DNA from: Postechiella marina
Lineage (GTDB): Bacteria > Bacteroidota > Bacteroidia > Flavobacteriales > Flavobacteriaceae
Reading direction: 5' to 3'
Assembly: GCF_039538365.1 (NCBI RefSeq)
Contig: NZ_BAABCA010000002.1
Location: 124,001-188,000, forward strand
DNA: 64,000 nucleotides
The position numbers and the translations under genes were made by a program. Positions 49,915 through 59,728 of this stretch are shown here, piece after piece (the first letter of the stretch is position 1; every line of letters begins with the position of its first letter). The notes under the pieces were generated by a model. That model was given only the letters and a program-made list of their open reading frames with translations. It was not told the DNA's origin and made no database searches.

Positions 49915-52422
49915 TTAAAAGTAAAAACCAAAAGTACCAGTAACTCCAAATTTTCTAGCCTCTGGATACAAATCTTTGTCTTTATAATTACCTCTAAAGT
50001 TAAAGTCTATTCTAAACACTTTAAAAATATTACCAATTCCGAAACCATACTCGTAATACGGTTTTTTATCTGGTGCTAATAACTGAATATTATTCGGGTT
50101 ACTAGGCACATCGTTTAATGCTATATTTTTGTCTGATATTTCGCCCCAAACCCCTCTTACGCTTAAAATTTCTCTAAGATTAAGTTTTCTTAAAAATGGA
50201 ACTCGTGAAAATAAACGTCCGTTAAAATTGTGTTCGAAATGTAAAGACGTATAAGTATCAGACACAAACTCGTAAAAATCTAACTGAGAAAAGGTATTAT
50301 AAATAGAAAAATAAGATTGATTTCCTGGTATAACGCTTAGCAAACCTAATGGCACTTCTCCTATAGTTTTTCCTGCCTCGATAGTTGTTGTTAATCTCCC
50401 AAAACCTCCTAGTTGCCATGGCTGTATATAAGAGAACTGCAACTTAGTATAATCGAAATCTCCATTTAAAATATTTTTGTCGCCTCGACTTACTTGAGCA
50501 AAAATTCGAGCAAAATCATCGTTTGCCTCGCGACGCTCTACACCAAAGCCTGTCATTTTTCTACCAGGGAAATACGACATAGACAAAGAAGATTCAAACT
50601 GTTTAATTTCAGACTCAATGCCTGTTGGCGTATTATAATCTAGGCTAAATGTTGGCGATGCCGACTCTAATGTTCTGTAATTAGCATCTAACCTTATAAC
50701 AAAGTTTCTAAAAGGCTCTGCCTCTACTGCCAAACTAGTTAAATTAATAGATGTTAGCTTATCGTTAGAGCTAGTACCTACCACAGACGATGATGCCAAA
50801 CTACGCCCCAAAACATCGCTACTAGAAGTTAAACTCGCCCCTATTTGTTCTACATCGCGCCGGTTTCCTCCAGATATTATAAATCGGCTCTTTTTATCTA
50901 ATAACCATTTACCAGAAATACCGTATTTAAATTTATCGTCTTTAAATCCGTAGGCTAAAAAGCCTTCTAATCGCCATAAATCGTTTCTTCCAAAATAAGT
51001 ACGTCCACCGGTACGCAAACGTAACCCTTCAACTTCGTTAAATCCAAAGGTAGAAAAAATAGGTCCGTAATCTAAAGGCAGCGAATTAAACTCAATGTAA
51101 CCAGACGATAAAATACTTCCTAAGTTATAAAGGCGTTTAAATTTTTTAACCGTTTTTAAGGTGTCTAGCATTTTATAAACCCCTTTTTCGTCTTTATTTA
51201 AAGCTTCTAATCGGTTGTTTGTCCAAAAGGCTTCATCTCTATCGTAAACGTCTTTATCGTAGTTATAGACTTCTTCATCATAGAATTTTTTATCTTTAAC
51301 TTTATCAAACTCATAATTATCGAATAAAGTAGTACGCTTACCATAAATACCACGCGAACCTTCCTTTTTACTAAAAGCAAAGTCAGACATCATATAGTCT
51401 CGTTTTACTAAAAATAGTGAATCGTTTAAAACCTCAAATTCTTGTTCTATATAAATTTCTTTAACCCAGTTAATGTTGGCACTTTTTGATGCTTGTAGGT
51501 TAATCTCTTTTAAAGCGTATGTTGTATCGGCTACCCAAAAATCGCCTTTAAACGTTAATTCGTTTTTACGTCTTGGGTAATAAATAATGTTGTAACACCA
51601 TTTATTATCTATATATGCACTATCTGAAAGTACATAGTTATACGTACTTATTCCTGTTTTTGATATAGGGCTAACAAAACTCTTATCGAAAAATTTTAAA
51701 TAGTTATCGTAAACATTGTAGTCTGAATATAAATCGTCAACAAAATCGATAATGGTTTGATTGTCGCTAAAACCAGAATTTTTATTTCCTTTTAAAACCT
51801 CTTTTTTCTTGTTTAATTTATTATCGCCATAAACTGTTGAGGCTGCTTCGTTAATAAACATTGGCAAATAGGTTTTACCTGTAACTCGCGACGTATCTAC
51901 TTCGCTAAAAACAAACTCCATTCCTCTAAAAAGCTTACTTTTTATAAGTGCACTATCTATGGTATTGATATCGAACTCTACTTTCTCGTATTTATCGTAT
52001 TCATATTGGCTAACTTGCTTAAGACCGTTCTTTCTTTTATGCTCCCATATTTTACGAAGAATATCTATAGCTGGATTATTCTTTTTAGATTGCTTTCCAG
52101 AAACTATTAACACCGAGTTTAATTGCGCTGCTTCTTCTACTAGGGTAAATTTTAAATCGTAATTAACCTTTTTTTCTAAAGGAATATTTAAAGTTTGATA
52201 GCCTAAAAAAGAAACTGTTAGCCCGCTCCAAGTTTCGCTAGACTCTAAATAAAATCTTCCGTTTTCGTTAGTTATTGTACCTTCTGTAGAGCCTTTAAAC
52301 AAAACATTTGCAAAAGACACAGGTTCGTTATACTCATCATACACATAACCGCTCACTTTAGTTTGAGCCATAACAGCAAGAGTATTAAGTAGTAATAGGG
52401 CAAAAAATATTTTTATCTTCAT
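49915..52422 (-). CDS. DUF5686 outer-membrane protein with a carboxypeptidase-regulatory-like domain
   Basis: The 835-residue protein has a signal peptide (FFALLLLNTLAVMAQ), a CarboxypepD_reg-like domain (about 21-95, VSGYVYDEYNEPVSFANVLFKGS), a long middle region, and a C-terminal beta-barrel ending in aromatic FGVTGTFGFYF. It resembles a SusC-like plug-barrel without TonB box features. The family is Bacteroidota-specific and of unknown function. Its -7 element is at 52449-52456. Confidence 0.88.
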   Translation of the reverse strand: MKIKIFFALLLLNTLAVMAQTKVSGYVYDEYNEPVSFANVLFKGSTEGTITNENGRFYLESSETWSGLTVSFLGYQTLNIPLEKKVNYDLKFTLVEEAAQLNSVLIVSGKQSKKNNPAIDILRKIWEHKRKNGLKQVSQYEYDKYEKVEFDINTIDSALIKSKLFRGMEFVFSEVDTSRVTGKTYLPMFINEAASTVYGDNKLNKKKEVLKGNKNSGFSDNQTIIDFVDDLYSDYNVYDNYLKFFDKSFVSPISKTGISTYNYVLSDSAYIDNKWCYNIIYYPRRKNELTFKGDFWVADTTYALKEINLQASKSANINWVKEIYIEQEFEVLNDSLFLVKRDYMMSDFAFSKKEGSRGIYGKRTTLFDNYEFDKVKDKKFYDEEVYNYDKDVYDRDEAFWTNNRLEALNKDEKGVYKMLDTLKTVKKFKRLYNLGSILSSGYIEFNSLPLDYGPIFSTFGFNEVEGLRLRTGGRTYFGRNDLWRLEGFLAYGFKDDKFKYGISGKWLLDKKSRFIISGGNRRDVEQIGASLTSSSDVLGRSLASSSVVGTSSNDKLTSINLTSLAVEAEPFRNFVIRLDANYRTLESASPTFSLDYNTPTGIESEIKQFESSLSMSYFPGRKMTGFGVERREANDDFARIFAQVSRGDKNILNGDFDYTKLQFSYIQPWQLGGFGRLTTTIEAGKTIGEVPLGLLSVIPGNQSYFSIYNTFSQLDFYEFVSDTYTSLHFEHNFNGRLFSRVPFLRKLNLREILSVRGVWGEISDKNIALNDVPSNPNNIQLLAPDKKPYYEYGFGIGNIFKVFRIDFNFRGNYKDKDLYPEARKFGVTGTFGFYF

Positions 52423-52448
52423 TTAAAAGACTCTCTAAATTTAATTGG

Positions 52449-52456
52449 CAAATGTA
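52449..52456 (-). promoter_or_regulatory. -7 element for the DUF5686 gene
   Basis: TACATTTG on the - strand, followed by CCAA, about 27 bp before the start codon. Confidence 0.5.
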
Positions 52457-52510
52457 ATTGCCTATTTATTTATATATATTTAAAAAACGTTAAGGTATTC
52501 TTTAAATACA

Positions 52511-52545
52511 AAAAAACTTCATCAACAATTATGCTAATGAAGTTT
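52511..52545 (-). terminator. Terminator after pdhB
   Basis: AAACTTCAT/ATGAAGTTT hairpin with a 14-nt loop, followed by a T-run on the - strand, just after the pdhB stop codon. Confidence 0.7.
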
Positions 52546-52567
52546 ATATAACGTAAAAAACGTTAGT

Positions 52568-53545
52568 TTATTTGTACATCACCTTTTTTACCGCTTTTAT
52601 AACATCGTCGCTATTTGGCAACCACTCTGCTAATAAAACTGGTGAATATGGTGCTGGTGTATCTGCTGTGTTTATTTTTACAACTGGAGCATCTAAATAA
52701 TCGAATGCTTCAGACTGTACTAAATATGTAATTTCTGTAGATACATTTCCAAAAGGCCATGCTTCCTCTAAAACTACTAATCTGTTTGTTTTTTTAACAG
52801 ACTCTAAAATAGCATTTCTATCCATAGGCTTTACAGTACGTAAGTCTATAATTTCGCAAGAAATGTTTTCTTTTGCTAACTCATCTGCAGCTTTGTAAGC
52901 TTCTTTAATTATTTTTCCAAAAGACACAATAGTAACATCTGTACCTTCGCGTTTAACTTCGGCAACACCAATTGGTAAAACATACTCTCCTTCTGGCACT
53001 TCGCCTTTATCGCCATACATTTGCTCACTTTCCATAAAAATAACTGGATCGTCGTCGCGAATAGCTGCCTTTAATAAGCCTTTAGCATCGTAAGGGTTTG
53101 AAGGCACAATAACCTTTAAACCAGGTGTATTAGCAAACCAACTCTCGAAAGCTTGCGAGTGCGTTGCTCCTAATTGACCTGCAGAAGCTGTTGGCCCACG
53201 AAATACAATTGGACATTTAAATTGTCCGCCAGACATTTGTCTTATTTTGGCTGCGTTATTTATAATTTGATCAATACCAACTAAAGAGAAGTTAAAAGTC
53301 ATATATTCTACAATTGGTCTATTTCCTGTCATTGTAGAACCAACAGCAATACCTGCAAAACCAAGCTCTGCAATAGGTGTATCTATAACACGTTTTGCTC
53401 CAAACTCATCTAACATTCCTTTTGATGCTTTATAAGCACCATTGTATTCTGCTACTTCCTCTCCCATAAGGTAAACGCTCTCATCTCTGCGCATTTCTTC
53501 GCTCATCGCTTCGCAAATAGCTTCTCTAAATTGAATTGTCTTCAT
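52568..53545 (-). CDS. pdhB: Pyruvate dehydrogenase E1 component, beta subunit
   Basis: The 325-residue protein has the E1-beta pyrimidine-binding fold: MKTIQFREAICEAMSEEM, VYLMGEEVAEYNGAYKASKGMLDEFG, and the transketolase-C region IIDLRTVKPMDRNAILESVKKTNRLVVLEEAW. With E1-alpha it decarboxylates pyruvate for acetyl-CoA. PdhA and E2 are not adjacent, so the complex is split, which is common in Flavobacteriia. A -7 element lies at 53568-53575. Confidence 0.94.
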   Translation of the reverse strand: MKTIQFREAICEAMSEEMRRDESVYLMGEEVAEYNGAYKASKGMLDEFGAKRVIDTPIAELGFAGIAVGSTMTGNRPIVEYMTFNFSLVGIDQIINNAAKIRQMSGGQFKCPIVFRGPTASAGQLGATHSQAFESWFANTPGLKVIVPSNPYDAKGLLKAAIRDDDPVIFMESEQMYGDKGEVPEGEYVLPIGVAEVKREGTDVTIVSFGKIIKEAYKAADELAKENISCEIIDLRTVKPMDRNAILESVKKTNRLVVLEEAWPFGNVSTEITYLVQSEAFDYLDAPVVKINTADTPAPYSPVLLAEWLPNSDDVIKAVKKVMYK

Positions 53546-53567
53546 TTAAATATTTTTATTAGTGATG

Positions 53568-53575
53568 CAAAAATA
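53568..53575 (-). promoter_or_regulatory. -7 element for pdhB
   Basis: TATTTTTG on the - strand, followed by CATC, 22 bp before the ATG. Confidence 0.55.
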
Positions 53576-53803
53576 GTAATTATTCACCACAATTAATGTA
53601 AAAACTTTATAACGAAAAAGATAAAAATTTACGCGTTTTGTTGTTTTATCTCTATTTTTTACAGCCATTTCTAGCATACATTTACTTTTTGTGCATTTTA
53701 ACACTTATGCTTTAATTTTTGCAGACCCCTTTATATCACCCTATTAACATCCTAAAAAAGTAAAGCGAAAATTGAGGTTTTCAAAAAAAAAATAAAAATT
53801 TAT

Positions 53804-53815
53804 TATGCATGCATA
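53804..53815. promoter_or_regulatory. 12-bp palindrome (candidate operator) upstream of etfB
   Basis: TATGCATGCATA is a perfect palindrome, about 108 bp before the etfB ATG, in the shared etfB/pdhB control region. Its role as a protein-binding site is inferred from symmetry only. Confidence 0.35.
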
Positions 53816-53922
53816 GTAAATATTCAAAATAAATATTTAACTTCGTTGCTCGAAAATAAGACATCTCAAAAGTAATCCCTTTTTTTGAGTTAAGAGAATA
53901 AAAACTACTTAATTTATTTAAA

Positions 53923-54669
53923 ATGAATATATTAGTATGCATCAGCCACGTGCCTGATACCACTTCAAAAATCAATTTTGCCGATAACGACACCACGTTC
54001 GACACAAACGGCGTACAATTTGTAATAAACCCAAATGATGAGTTTGGTTTAACCCGTGCCATGTGGTTTAAAGAAAAACAAGGCGCAAAAGTAACCGTAA
54101 TTAATGTTGGCGGTGCAGAAACAGAACCGACCTTACGTAAAGCATTAGCTATTGGTGCCGATACAGCAATACGTGTTAACACCGTTGCTACAGACGGTTT
54201 TACTGTAGCAAAGCAATTGGCCGATGTAATTAATAAAGGCGGATACGATTTAGTAATTGCAGGAAGAGAATCTATAGACTACAATGGTGGTATGGTACCA
54301 GGAATGATTGCAGGTTTAATTAACGCTAATTTTGTAAACAACTGTATTAGCTTAGAAATTGATGGTAATAATGCCACTGCAGCTAGAGAAATTGATGGTG
54401 GTAAAGAAACCGTATCTACCATTTTACCTTTAGTTATTGGTGGGCAAAAAGGATTGGTTGAAGAAAGCGATTTAAAAATACCAAATATGAGAGGTATAAT
54501 GATGGCTAGAAAAAAACCATTAACGGTTATAGAACCTATTGAAAGTGCTGCAGAAACAACATCTGTTAAGTTTGAAAAACCTGCAGAAAAAGGTGCAGTT
54601 ACATTAGTAAATGCCGATAATTTAGACGAGTTAGTTAACTTACTTCATAACGAAGCTAAAGTAATTTAA
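53923..54669 (+). CDS. etfB: Electron transfer flavoprotein, beta subunit
   Basis: The 248-residue protein has the ETF-beta pattern NILVCISHVPDTTSKINFAD, ARVTV-like nucleotide-binding strand (AKVTVINVGG), GRESIDYNGGMVPGMIAGLI and the beta-signature VEESDLKIPNMRGIMMARKKPL. It binds AMP and accepts electrons from acyl-CoA dehydrogenases such as the glutaryl-CoA dehydrogenase at 13.4 kb. etfA follows across 104 bp. Confidence 0.96.
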   Translation: MNILVCISHVPDTTSKINFADNDTTFDTNGVQFVINPNDEFGLTRAMWFKEKQGAKVTVINVGGAETEPTLRKALAIGADTAIRVNTVATDGFTVAKQLADVINKGGYDLVIAGRESIDYNGGMVPGMIAGLINANFVNNCISLEIDGNNATAAREIDGGKETVSTILPLVIGGQKGLVEESDLKIPNMRGIMMARKKPLTVIEPIESAAETTSVKFEKPAEKGAVTLVNADNLDELVNLLHNEAKVI

Positions 54670-54773
54670 CAACAAATTAAATAGGCACCAAACTAGCGTT
54701 TAAACGTCTTTTAAATTAACGGAAAAATTAACAAAGTTTCAGCTTTCGCAGAAATAAAAAATAAGAATATATT

Positions 54774-55733
54774 ATGTCAGTTTTAGTATATACAGAATCA
54801 GAACAAGGAAAATATAAAAAAACAGCTTTCGAGGTTGCCTCATATGCAAAAGCTGTTGCTAACCAATTACAAACTACCGTAACAGCTATTTCTATAAATG
54901 CTGATGATACAAGCGCATTAGCAAGTTATGGCGTAGATAAGGTGTTAAAGGTAAACAATTCAGACTTAAACAACTTTAATGCCAAGGCTTACGCCGAAGC
55001 TATAAAACAAGCAGCAGATAATGAAGGTGCTAAAGTTGTTGTACTTAGCTCTAGCGCAGATAGTAAATATTTAGCGCCACTAGTAGCAGTAGGATTAAAC
55101 GCTGGTTACGCATCAAATGTAGTAGAAACTCCTGCAAGTACAACTCCTTTTACTGTTAAACGCACAGCGTTTACAAATAAAGCGTTCGAACTTACACAAA
55201 TTAACACAGATGTTAAAATAATTGGCGTTTCCAACAATTCTTTTGGATTGGTAGAAAATACTGGTAGCGCTGCTGCAGAAGATTTTTCGCCTTCTATTTC
55301 AAATATAGGTATTACTGTACAATCTGTAGATAAAGCATCAGATAAAGTATCTATAGCAGATGCAGAAATTGTAGTATCTGCTGGAAGAGGCTTAAAAGGT
55401 CCCGAAAACTGGGGTATGGTTGAAGAACTTGCCGAAGTTTTAGGTGCTGCTACTGCCTGCTCTAAACCTGTATCTGATTTAGGTTGGAGACCACATAGCG
55501 AACACGTTGGCCAAACCGGAAAACCTGTTGCATCAAATTTATACATTGCCATTGGTATTTCTGGAGCTATTCAGCATTTAGCAGGAATTAGCGCGTCTAA
55601 GGTAAAAGTGGTAATTAACACAGACCCTGAAGCACCTTTTTTTAAAGCTGCAGATTATGGTGTTGTTGGAGATGCTTTTACAGTTGTTCCAGAACTTATA
55701 TCTAAATTAAAAGCTTTTAAAGCACAACAATAA
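54774..55733 (+). CDS. etfA: Electron transfer flavoprotein, alpha subunit
   Basis: The 319-residue protein has the ETF-alpha FAD domain: VSAGRGLKGPENWGMVEELAEVLGA, RPHSEHVGQTGKPVASNLYIAIGISGAIQHLAGI, and a C-terminal NTDPEAPFFKAADYGVVGDAFTVVPEL. It carries the FAD of ETF and reduces ETF:quinone oxidoreductase. Partner of etfB. Confidence 0.96.
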   Translation: MSVLVYTESEQGKYKKTAFEVASYAKAVANQLQTTVTAISINADDTSALASYGVDKVLKVNNSDLNNFNAKAYAEAIKQAADNEGAKVVVLSSSADSKYLAPLVAVGLNAGYASNVVETPASTTPFTVKRTAFTNKAFELTQINTDVKIIGVSNNSFGLVENTGSAAAEDFSPSISNIGITVQSVDKASDKVSIADAEIVVSAGRGLKGPENWGMVEELAEVLGAATACSKPVSDLGWRPHSEHVGQTGKPVASNLYIAIGISGAIQHLAGISASKVKVVINTDPEAPFFKAADYGVVGDAFTVVPELISKLKAFKAQQ

Positions 55734-55853
55734 ATATTTTTTTATAAATTGTAGAAACAAAAAGGCTGTTAAAATTAGTTTTTTATTTATAAAACTGTAT
55801 TATGCAGTTTGGTAAAGTCCTAATTTAAACAGTTCTTTGCGTTTTTATAAATT

Positions 55854-56483
55854 ATGAGCTTAGTTAGATTAAATATAAAAGGAATTTCCTATAGCCAAAC
55901 TCAAAATGGTGCCTATGCACTTATTTTAAACGAGCAAGATGGAGACCGTAAACTACCTATAGTTATTGGTGCTTTCGAAGCACAATCTATTGCCATTGCT
56001 TTAGAGAAAGAAATAAGACCTCCAAGACCTTTAACCCACGACTTATTTAAAAATTTTGCCGATAGGTTTGATATTGTTGTAAAACAAGTTATCATTCATA
56101 AATTGGTAGATGGTGTATTTTACTCAAGTTTAATTTGCGAGCGCGATAAAATAGAAGAAATTATTGATGCTAGAACAAGCGATGCCATAGCGTTAGCTCT
56201 TCGTTTTAATGCCCCAATATTTACATATAAAAACATACTAGACAAAGCAGGCATATACCTAAAAGTAGATCCTGAAACTGAAGATAATGAAAATGATGAT
56301 GAAAACGATGACAGTATTCTTGTTGACGACTTATTAGCATCAGAACTTGAACCTACATCTACTTCAGAAAATTATGCCTCAAAAAGCACAAAAGAACTTC
56401 ATAAATTATTAGAAGAAGCTGTTAATAATGAAGATTATGAAACTGCTGCTCATATAAGAGATGAAATTTCTAAACGTGAATAA
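55854..56483 (+). CDS. Bifunctional nuclease family protein (DUF151) with a UVR motif
   Basis: The 209-residue protein has the BFN/DUF151 domain (about 1-135: ALILNEQDGDRKLPIVIGAFEAQSIAIALE, then IIDARTSDAIALALRFNAPIF) and an acidic linker. It ends in a UvrB/UvrC helix-hairpin motif (LHKLLEEAVNNEDYETAAHIRDEI). The family has reported DNase and RNase activity in some members. It is followed 21 bp later by the nucleoside transporter, perhaps as one transcript. Confidence 0.88.
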   Translation: MSLVRLNIKGISYSQTQNGAYALILNEQDGDRKLPIVIGAFEAQSIAIALEKEIRPPRPLTHDLFKNFADRFDIVVKQVIIHKLVDGVFYSSLICERDKIEEIIDARTSDAIALALRFNAPIFTYKNILDKAGIYLKVDPETEDNENDDENDDSILVDDLLASELEPTSTSENYASKSTKELHKLLEEAVNNEDYETAAHIRDEISKRE

Positions 56484-56504
56484 TATTCGCTCTAATTCTA
56501 TACT

Positions 56505-58076
56505 ATGAAAACCTTTTTTTTGTTTATCTCTGCTATATTTCTATTTTTTTCAACAAGTATTTTAGCACAAGACTTAGATAACAAAGAAATTATTGAGTCT
56601 ACCTCAAACATAACAACAACACTAATAGATTCTAGTAAAACTTTTACTACGCCCTCATCAAAAACAGATAGTGGTGCTGTTAAAAGTAACACTTCGGCAA
56701 AAGCAAACACTGCAACAATAATACCTAGCCAAGGATTCACCATAAACAGTTTGTGGCGAGGCGCCTTAGGCATGTTTACCTTAATATTTATTTCGTACTT
56801 GTTTAGTAGTAACCGCAAAGCTATTGACTGGAAAATTGTTGGTATTGGTTTAGTTTTTCAACTTCTAATTGCTATTGGTGTTTTAAAGATTGAATTTGTA
56901 AAATCTATATTCGAATTTATTGGGGGCTTATTTATTGAAGTTTTAAATTATACAAGAGCAGGTAGTAAATTCCTTTTTGAAGGTTTAGTTGTAGACATGG
57001 ATACTTTCGGGTTTATTTTTGCTTTTCAAGTATTACCTACAATTATATTCTTTTCAGCTTTAACCTCTGTTTTATTTTATTTAGGTATCATTCAAAAAGT
57101 AGTAAAAGCTATGGCATGGCTACTTTCTAAAGCTTTAAAAATATCTGGAGCAGAAAGTTTAAGTGTTGCCGGAAACATCTTTTTAGGTCAAACAGAAGCT
57201 CCGCTCTTAATTAAAGCATATTTAGAAAAAATGAATAAATCTGAAATGCTATTAGTAATGATTGGAGGTATGGCCACCGTTGCAGGAGCAGTACTAGCAG
57301 CATATATTGGTTTTTTAGGAGGCGATGACAAAGCCTTACAATTATTCTACGCTAAACACCTCTTAGCTGCATCGGTTATGGCTGCACCTGGAGCTATTGT
57401 AATTTCTAAAATATTATTTCCACAAACAGAAGAAGTAAATAATGATGTTTCTGTTTCTCAAGAAAAAATAGGAGCAAACATTCTAGACGCTATTGCTAAC
57501 GGAACAACCGAAGGCTTAAAACTTGCTGTAAATGTAGGTGCTATGCTTTTAGTATTTGTAGCATTTATTGCCATGATAAATGGCATTTTAGGAGGTATTG
57601 CAGAATTTGACGGGTTTACTATTAAAAGCTTAAACTTAAGTTTACGTTTCACATCATTAAATTCTATAATCGCAGAAAACACATCTTATAATTCATTTTC
57701 ACTAGAGTTTATTCTGGGTTACGCCTTTGCACCACTTATGTGGCTTATTGGAGTTGCTAAAGAAGATATGGCTTTAATGGGCCAACTATTAGGTATAAAA
57801 TTAGCTGCGAGCGAGTTTATAGGCTACATACAATTAAGAGATTTAAAAGATGCCACTAACGCTATACATCTTAACTACGAGAAATCTATAATTATGGCAA
57901 CTTACATGCTTTGTGGCTTTGCAAACTTTGCATCAATAGGCATTCAAATTGGAGGTATTGGTTCGTTAGCGCCTGGGCAAAGAAAGACCTTATCTAAATT
58001 TGGAATTAAAGCTTTAATTGGAGGAACCATTGCATCTTTAATTTCTGCAACTATTGCAGGTATGATTATTGGCTAA
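56505..58076 (+). CDS. Concentrative nucleoside transporter (NupC/CNT family)
   Basis: The 523-residue protein begins with a signal-like helix (residues 1-22, TSILAQD) and a Ser/Thr-rich non-membrane stretch to about residue 80. It then enters a CNT core with FLGQTEAPLLIKAYLEKMNKSE, GGMATVAGAVLAAYIGF and CGFANFASIGIQIGGIGSLAPGQR. It would import nucleosides with sodium or protons. The extra N-terminal domain is longer than in E. coli NupC. Confidence 0.9.
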   Translation: MKTFFLFISAIFLFFSTSILAQDLDNKEIIESTSNITTTLIDSSKTFTTPSSKTDSGAVKSNTSAKANTATIIPSQGFTINSLWRGALGMFTLIFISYLFSSNRKAIDWKIVGIGLVFQLLIAIGVLKIEFVKSIFEFIGGLFIEVLNYTRAGSKFLFEGLVVDMDTFGFIFAFQVLPTIIFFSALTSVLFYLGIIQKVVKAMAWLLSKALKISGAESLSVAGNIFLGQTEAPLLIKAYLEKMNKSEMLLVMIGGMATVAGAVLAAYIGFLGGDDKALQLFYAKHLLAASVMAAPGAIVISKILFPQTEEVNNDVSVSQEKIGANILDAIANGTTEGLKLAVNVGAMLLVFVAFIAMINGILGGIAEFDGFTIKSLNLSLRFTSLNSIIAENTSYNSFSLEFILGYAFAPLMWLIGVAKEDMALMGQLLGIKLAASEFIGYIQLRDLKDATNAIHLNYEKSIIMATYMLCGFANFASIGIQIGGIGSLAPGQRKTLSKFGIKALIGGTIASLISATIAGMIIG

Positions 58077-58264
58077 TTTATAGTTAAAAACACACATAAA
58101 ACAATTCAAAAAACTAAAATATCTGTAAGTTAATAACTTTTGATATCTATACATTACCCCAACAAATTAAAATATTTGTTTTTCTTTAAATTAGCTCTTA
58201 GAATGGGCTGAAGCTTATTTTAAACTATTAAACATAAAGTTCCTGCTCGGTCAGGAAAAAGCTT

Positions 58265-59089
58265 ATGAAACAATATCACGACTTAGTAAAACACGTTTTA
58301 GAAAACGGAAACGAAAAAGGAGACCGCACAGGTACAGGTACAAAAAGTGTATTTGGGCATCAAATGCGATTTGATTTAAGCAAAGGTTTCCCTATGGTTA
58401 CAACAAAAAAACTACATTTAAAATCTATAATTTACGAATTGCTTTGGTTTTTAAAAGGCGATACTAATACCAAATATTTAACCGATAATGGTGTTCGTAT
58501 TTGGAATGAATGGGCTGACGAAAATGGAGATTTAGGCCCTGTTTATGGCCACCAATGGCGCAACTGGAATAGCGACGAAATAGATCAAATTAAAGATGTT
58601 ATTCATACACTTAAAAACAACCCTAACAGTCGTAGAATGTTGGTTTCTGCATGGAACCCTTCAGTTTTACCCGATACATCAAAATCGTTTAGCGAAAATG
58701 TTGCCAATGGCAAAGCTGCACTTCCTCCTTGCCATGCCTTTTTTCAATTTTATGTAGCAAATGGCAAATTATCTTGTCAGCTTTACCAACGTAGCGCAGA
58801 CATCTTTTTAGGTGTGCCATTCAACATTGCATCTTATGCTCTATTTACTATGATGATAGCTCAAGTTTGTGGTTACCAAGCAGGAGAATTTATTCACACT
58901 TTTGGCGATGCCCACATTTACAGCAACCATTACGAACAATTAGAACTACAACTATCTAGAGAAATAAGGCCATTACCAAAAATGATTTTAAATCCGGATA
59001 TAAAAGATATATTCGATTTCGATTTTGACGATTTTACTTTAGTAAATTACAATCCGCATCCACATATAAAAGGAAAAGTAGCTATATAA
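58265..59089 (+). CDS. thyA: Thymidylate synthase
   Basis: The 274-residue enzyme has the substrate motif DRTGTGTKSVFGHQMRFDL and catalytic C156 in ALPPCHAFFQFYV, then DIFLGVPFNIASYAL. It makes dTMP with methylene-tetrahydrofolate and leaves dihydrofolate, which DHFR (59.7 kb) recycles. A TTCCTG/CAGGAA hairpin lies just before the start codon (58242-58259). A strong terminator follows. Confidence 0.97.
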   Translation: MKQYHDLVKHVLENGNEKGDRTGTGTKSVFGHQMRFDLSKGFPMVTTKKLHLKSIIYELLWFLKGDTNTKYLTDNGVRIWNEWADENGDLGPVYGHQWRNWNSDEIDQIKDVIHTLKNNPNSRRMLVSAWNPSVLPDTSKSFSENVANGKAALPPCHAFFQFYVANGKLSCQLYQRSADIFLGVPFNIASYALFTMMIAQVCGYQAGEFIHTFGDAHIYSNHYEQLELQLSREIRPLPKMILNPDIKDIFDFDFDDFTLVNYNPHPHIKGKVAI

Positions 59090-59125
59090 AAAAAAGCTTT
59101 CTAATTATATTAGAAAGCTTTTTTT
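59090..59125. terminator. Bidirectional terminator between thyA and the CBM48-like gene
   Basis: AAGCTTTCTAAT/ATTAGAAAGCTT hairpin with a 3-nt loop, A-run before and T-run after, so it works for both convergent genes. Confidence 0.85.
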
Positions 59126-59142
59126 ATATCTTAAAATGTTAA

Positions 59143-59439
59143 TTACAAGTTAAGCACACCGTTATCAGCAGAAGCAAATTCGCTCCATGCATAAGCATCA
59201 GCAGCGTCATCATTTACGTAAGCACCGTCTACTACATATTTAAACTCGTAAGAGCTGTCTTTATCTAAATTAATAGTACCTTTAAACGTACCATTTTTCA
59301 ACTTTTTTAACGGAGCAGCTTTAGTGTCCCATTCGTTAAAACTTCCTACTACTGATACTTCTTTAGCTTCTTCAGCAAGAATAGAGAAAGTTACTTTACA
59401 AATTGGTTTACTTTTTAAATATTGTTTTGAAATAGCCAT
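59143..59439 (-). CDS. Stand-alone glycogen-binding (CBM48/AMPK-like) domain protein
   Basis: The 98-residue cytoplasmic protein is a single carbohydrate-binding Ig-like domain: CKVTFSILAEEAKEVSVVGSFNEWD, then LKKLKNGTFKGTINLDKDSSYEFKYVVDG. It resembles the isoamylase N-terminal/AMPK-beta domain. ATG 59439 (MAISKQYLKSK) is used, as the upstream stretch is not family-like. It might bind glycogen or an enzyme; nothing nearby fixes this. It sits between thyA and the DHFR fusion. Confidence 0.85.
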   Translation of the reverse strand: MAISKQYLKSKPICKVTFSILAEEAKEVSVVGSFNEWDTKAAPLKKLKNGTFKGTINLDKDSSYEFKYVVDGAYVNDDAADAYAWSEFASADNGVLNL

Positions 59440-59728
59440 AATAATTATGTTTGTGTTGTTATGTCGCAACAAATTTATAAAACAATTTGCTATACAAAGT
59501 GATAATAATCAGTTAACAACAAAAAATTATCAATTTGTTAATATAGACTTGTTTTTATTTGCTCTCTTAAAAAATTTATGAAAATTATTATTGAATTAAC
59601 AATACAAAAAATGTGTTTTTCACTGATTTTCAAGCACTTTTATCATAAAGCACCTTTATTTCCTATCTTAAAATTCCATTCTAAAGATTCAGCAAAAAGC
59701 TTTAACTTTACATTCATTAATTACGCAT

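Larger units (their letters stand above)
53546..53922. other. 377-bp divergent intergenic region between pdhB and etfB
   Basis: This is the longest gene-free stretch without gene remnants. It holds the pdhB -7 element (53568-53575), a 12-bp palindrome at 53804-53815, and a nearby AAATATT/AATATTT inverted repeat. A TAACTTCG at about 53838 is a weak -7 candidate for etfB. No RNA gene or open reading frame with coding character was found. Confidence 0.6.

Noticed and set aside
53781..54182. 133-codon - strand frame across the etfB start
   Set aside because: It covers the etfB gene and its upstream region in antisense and has no credible N-terminus or domain.
55106..55552. 148-codon - strand frame within etfA
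   Set aside because: Antisense to a well-supported etfA gene, with composition set by it.
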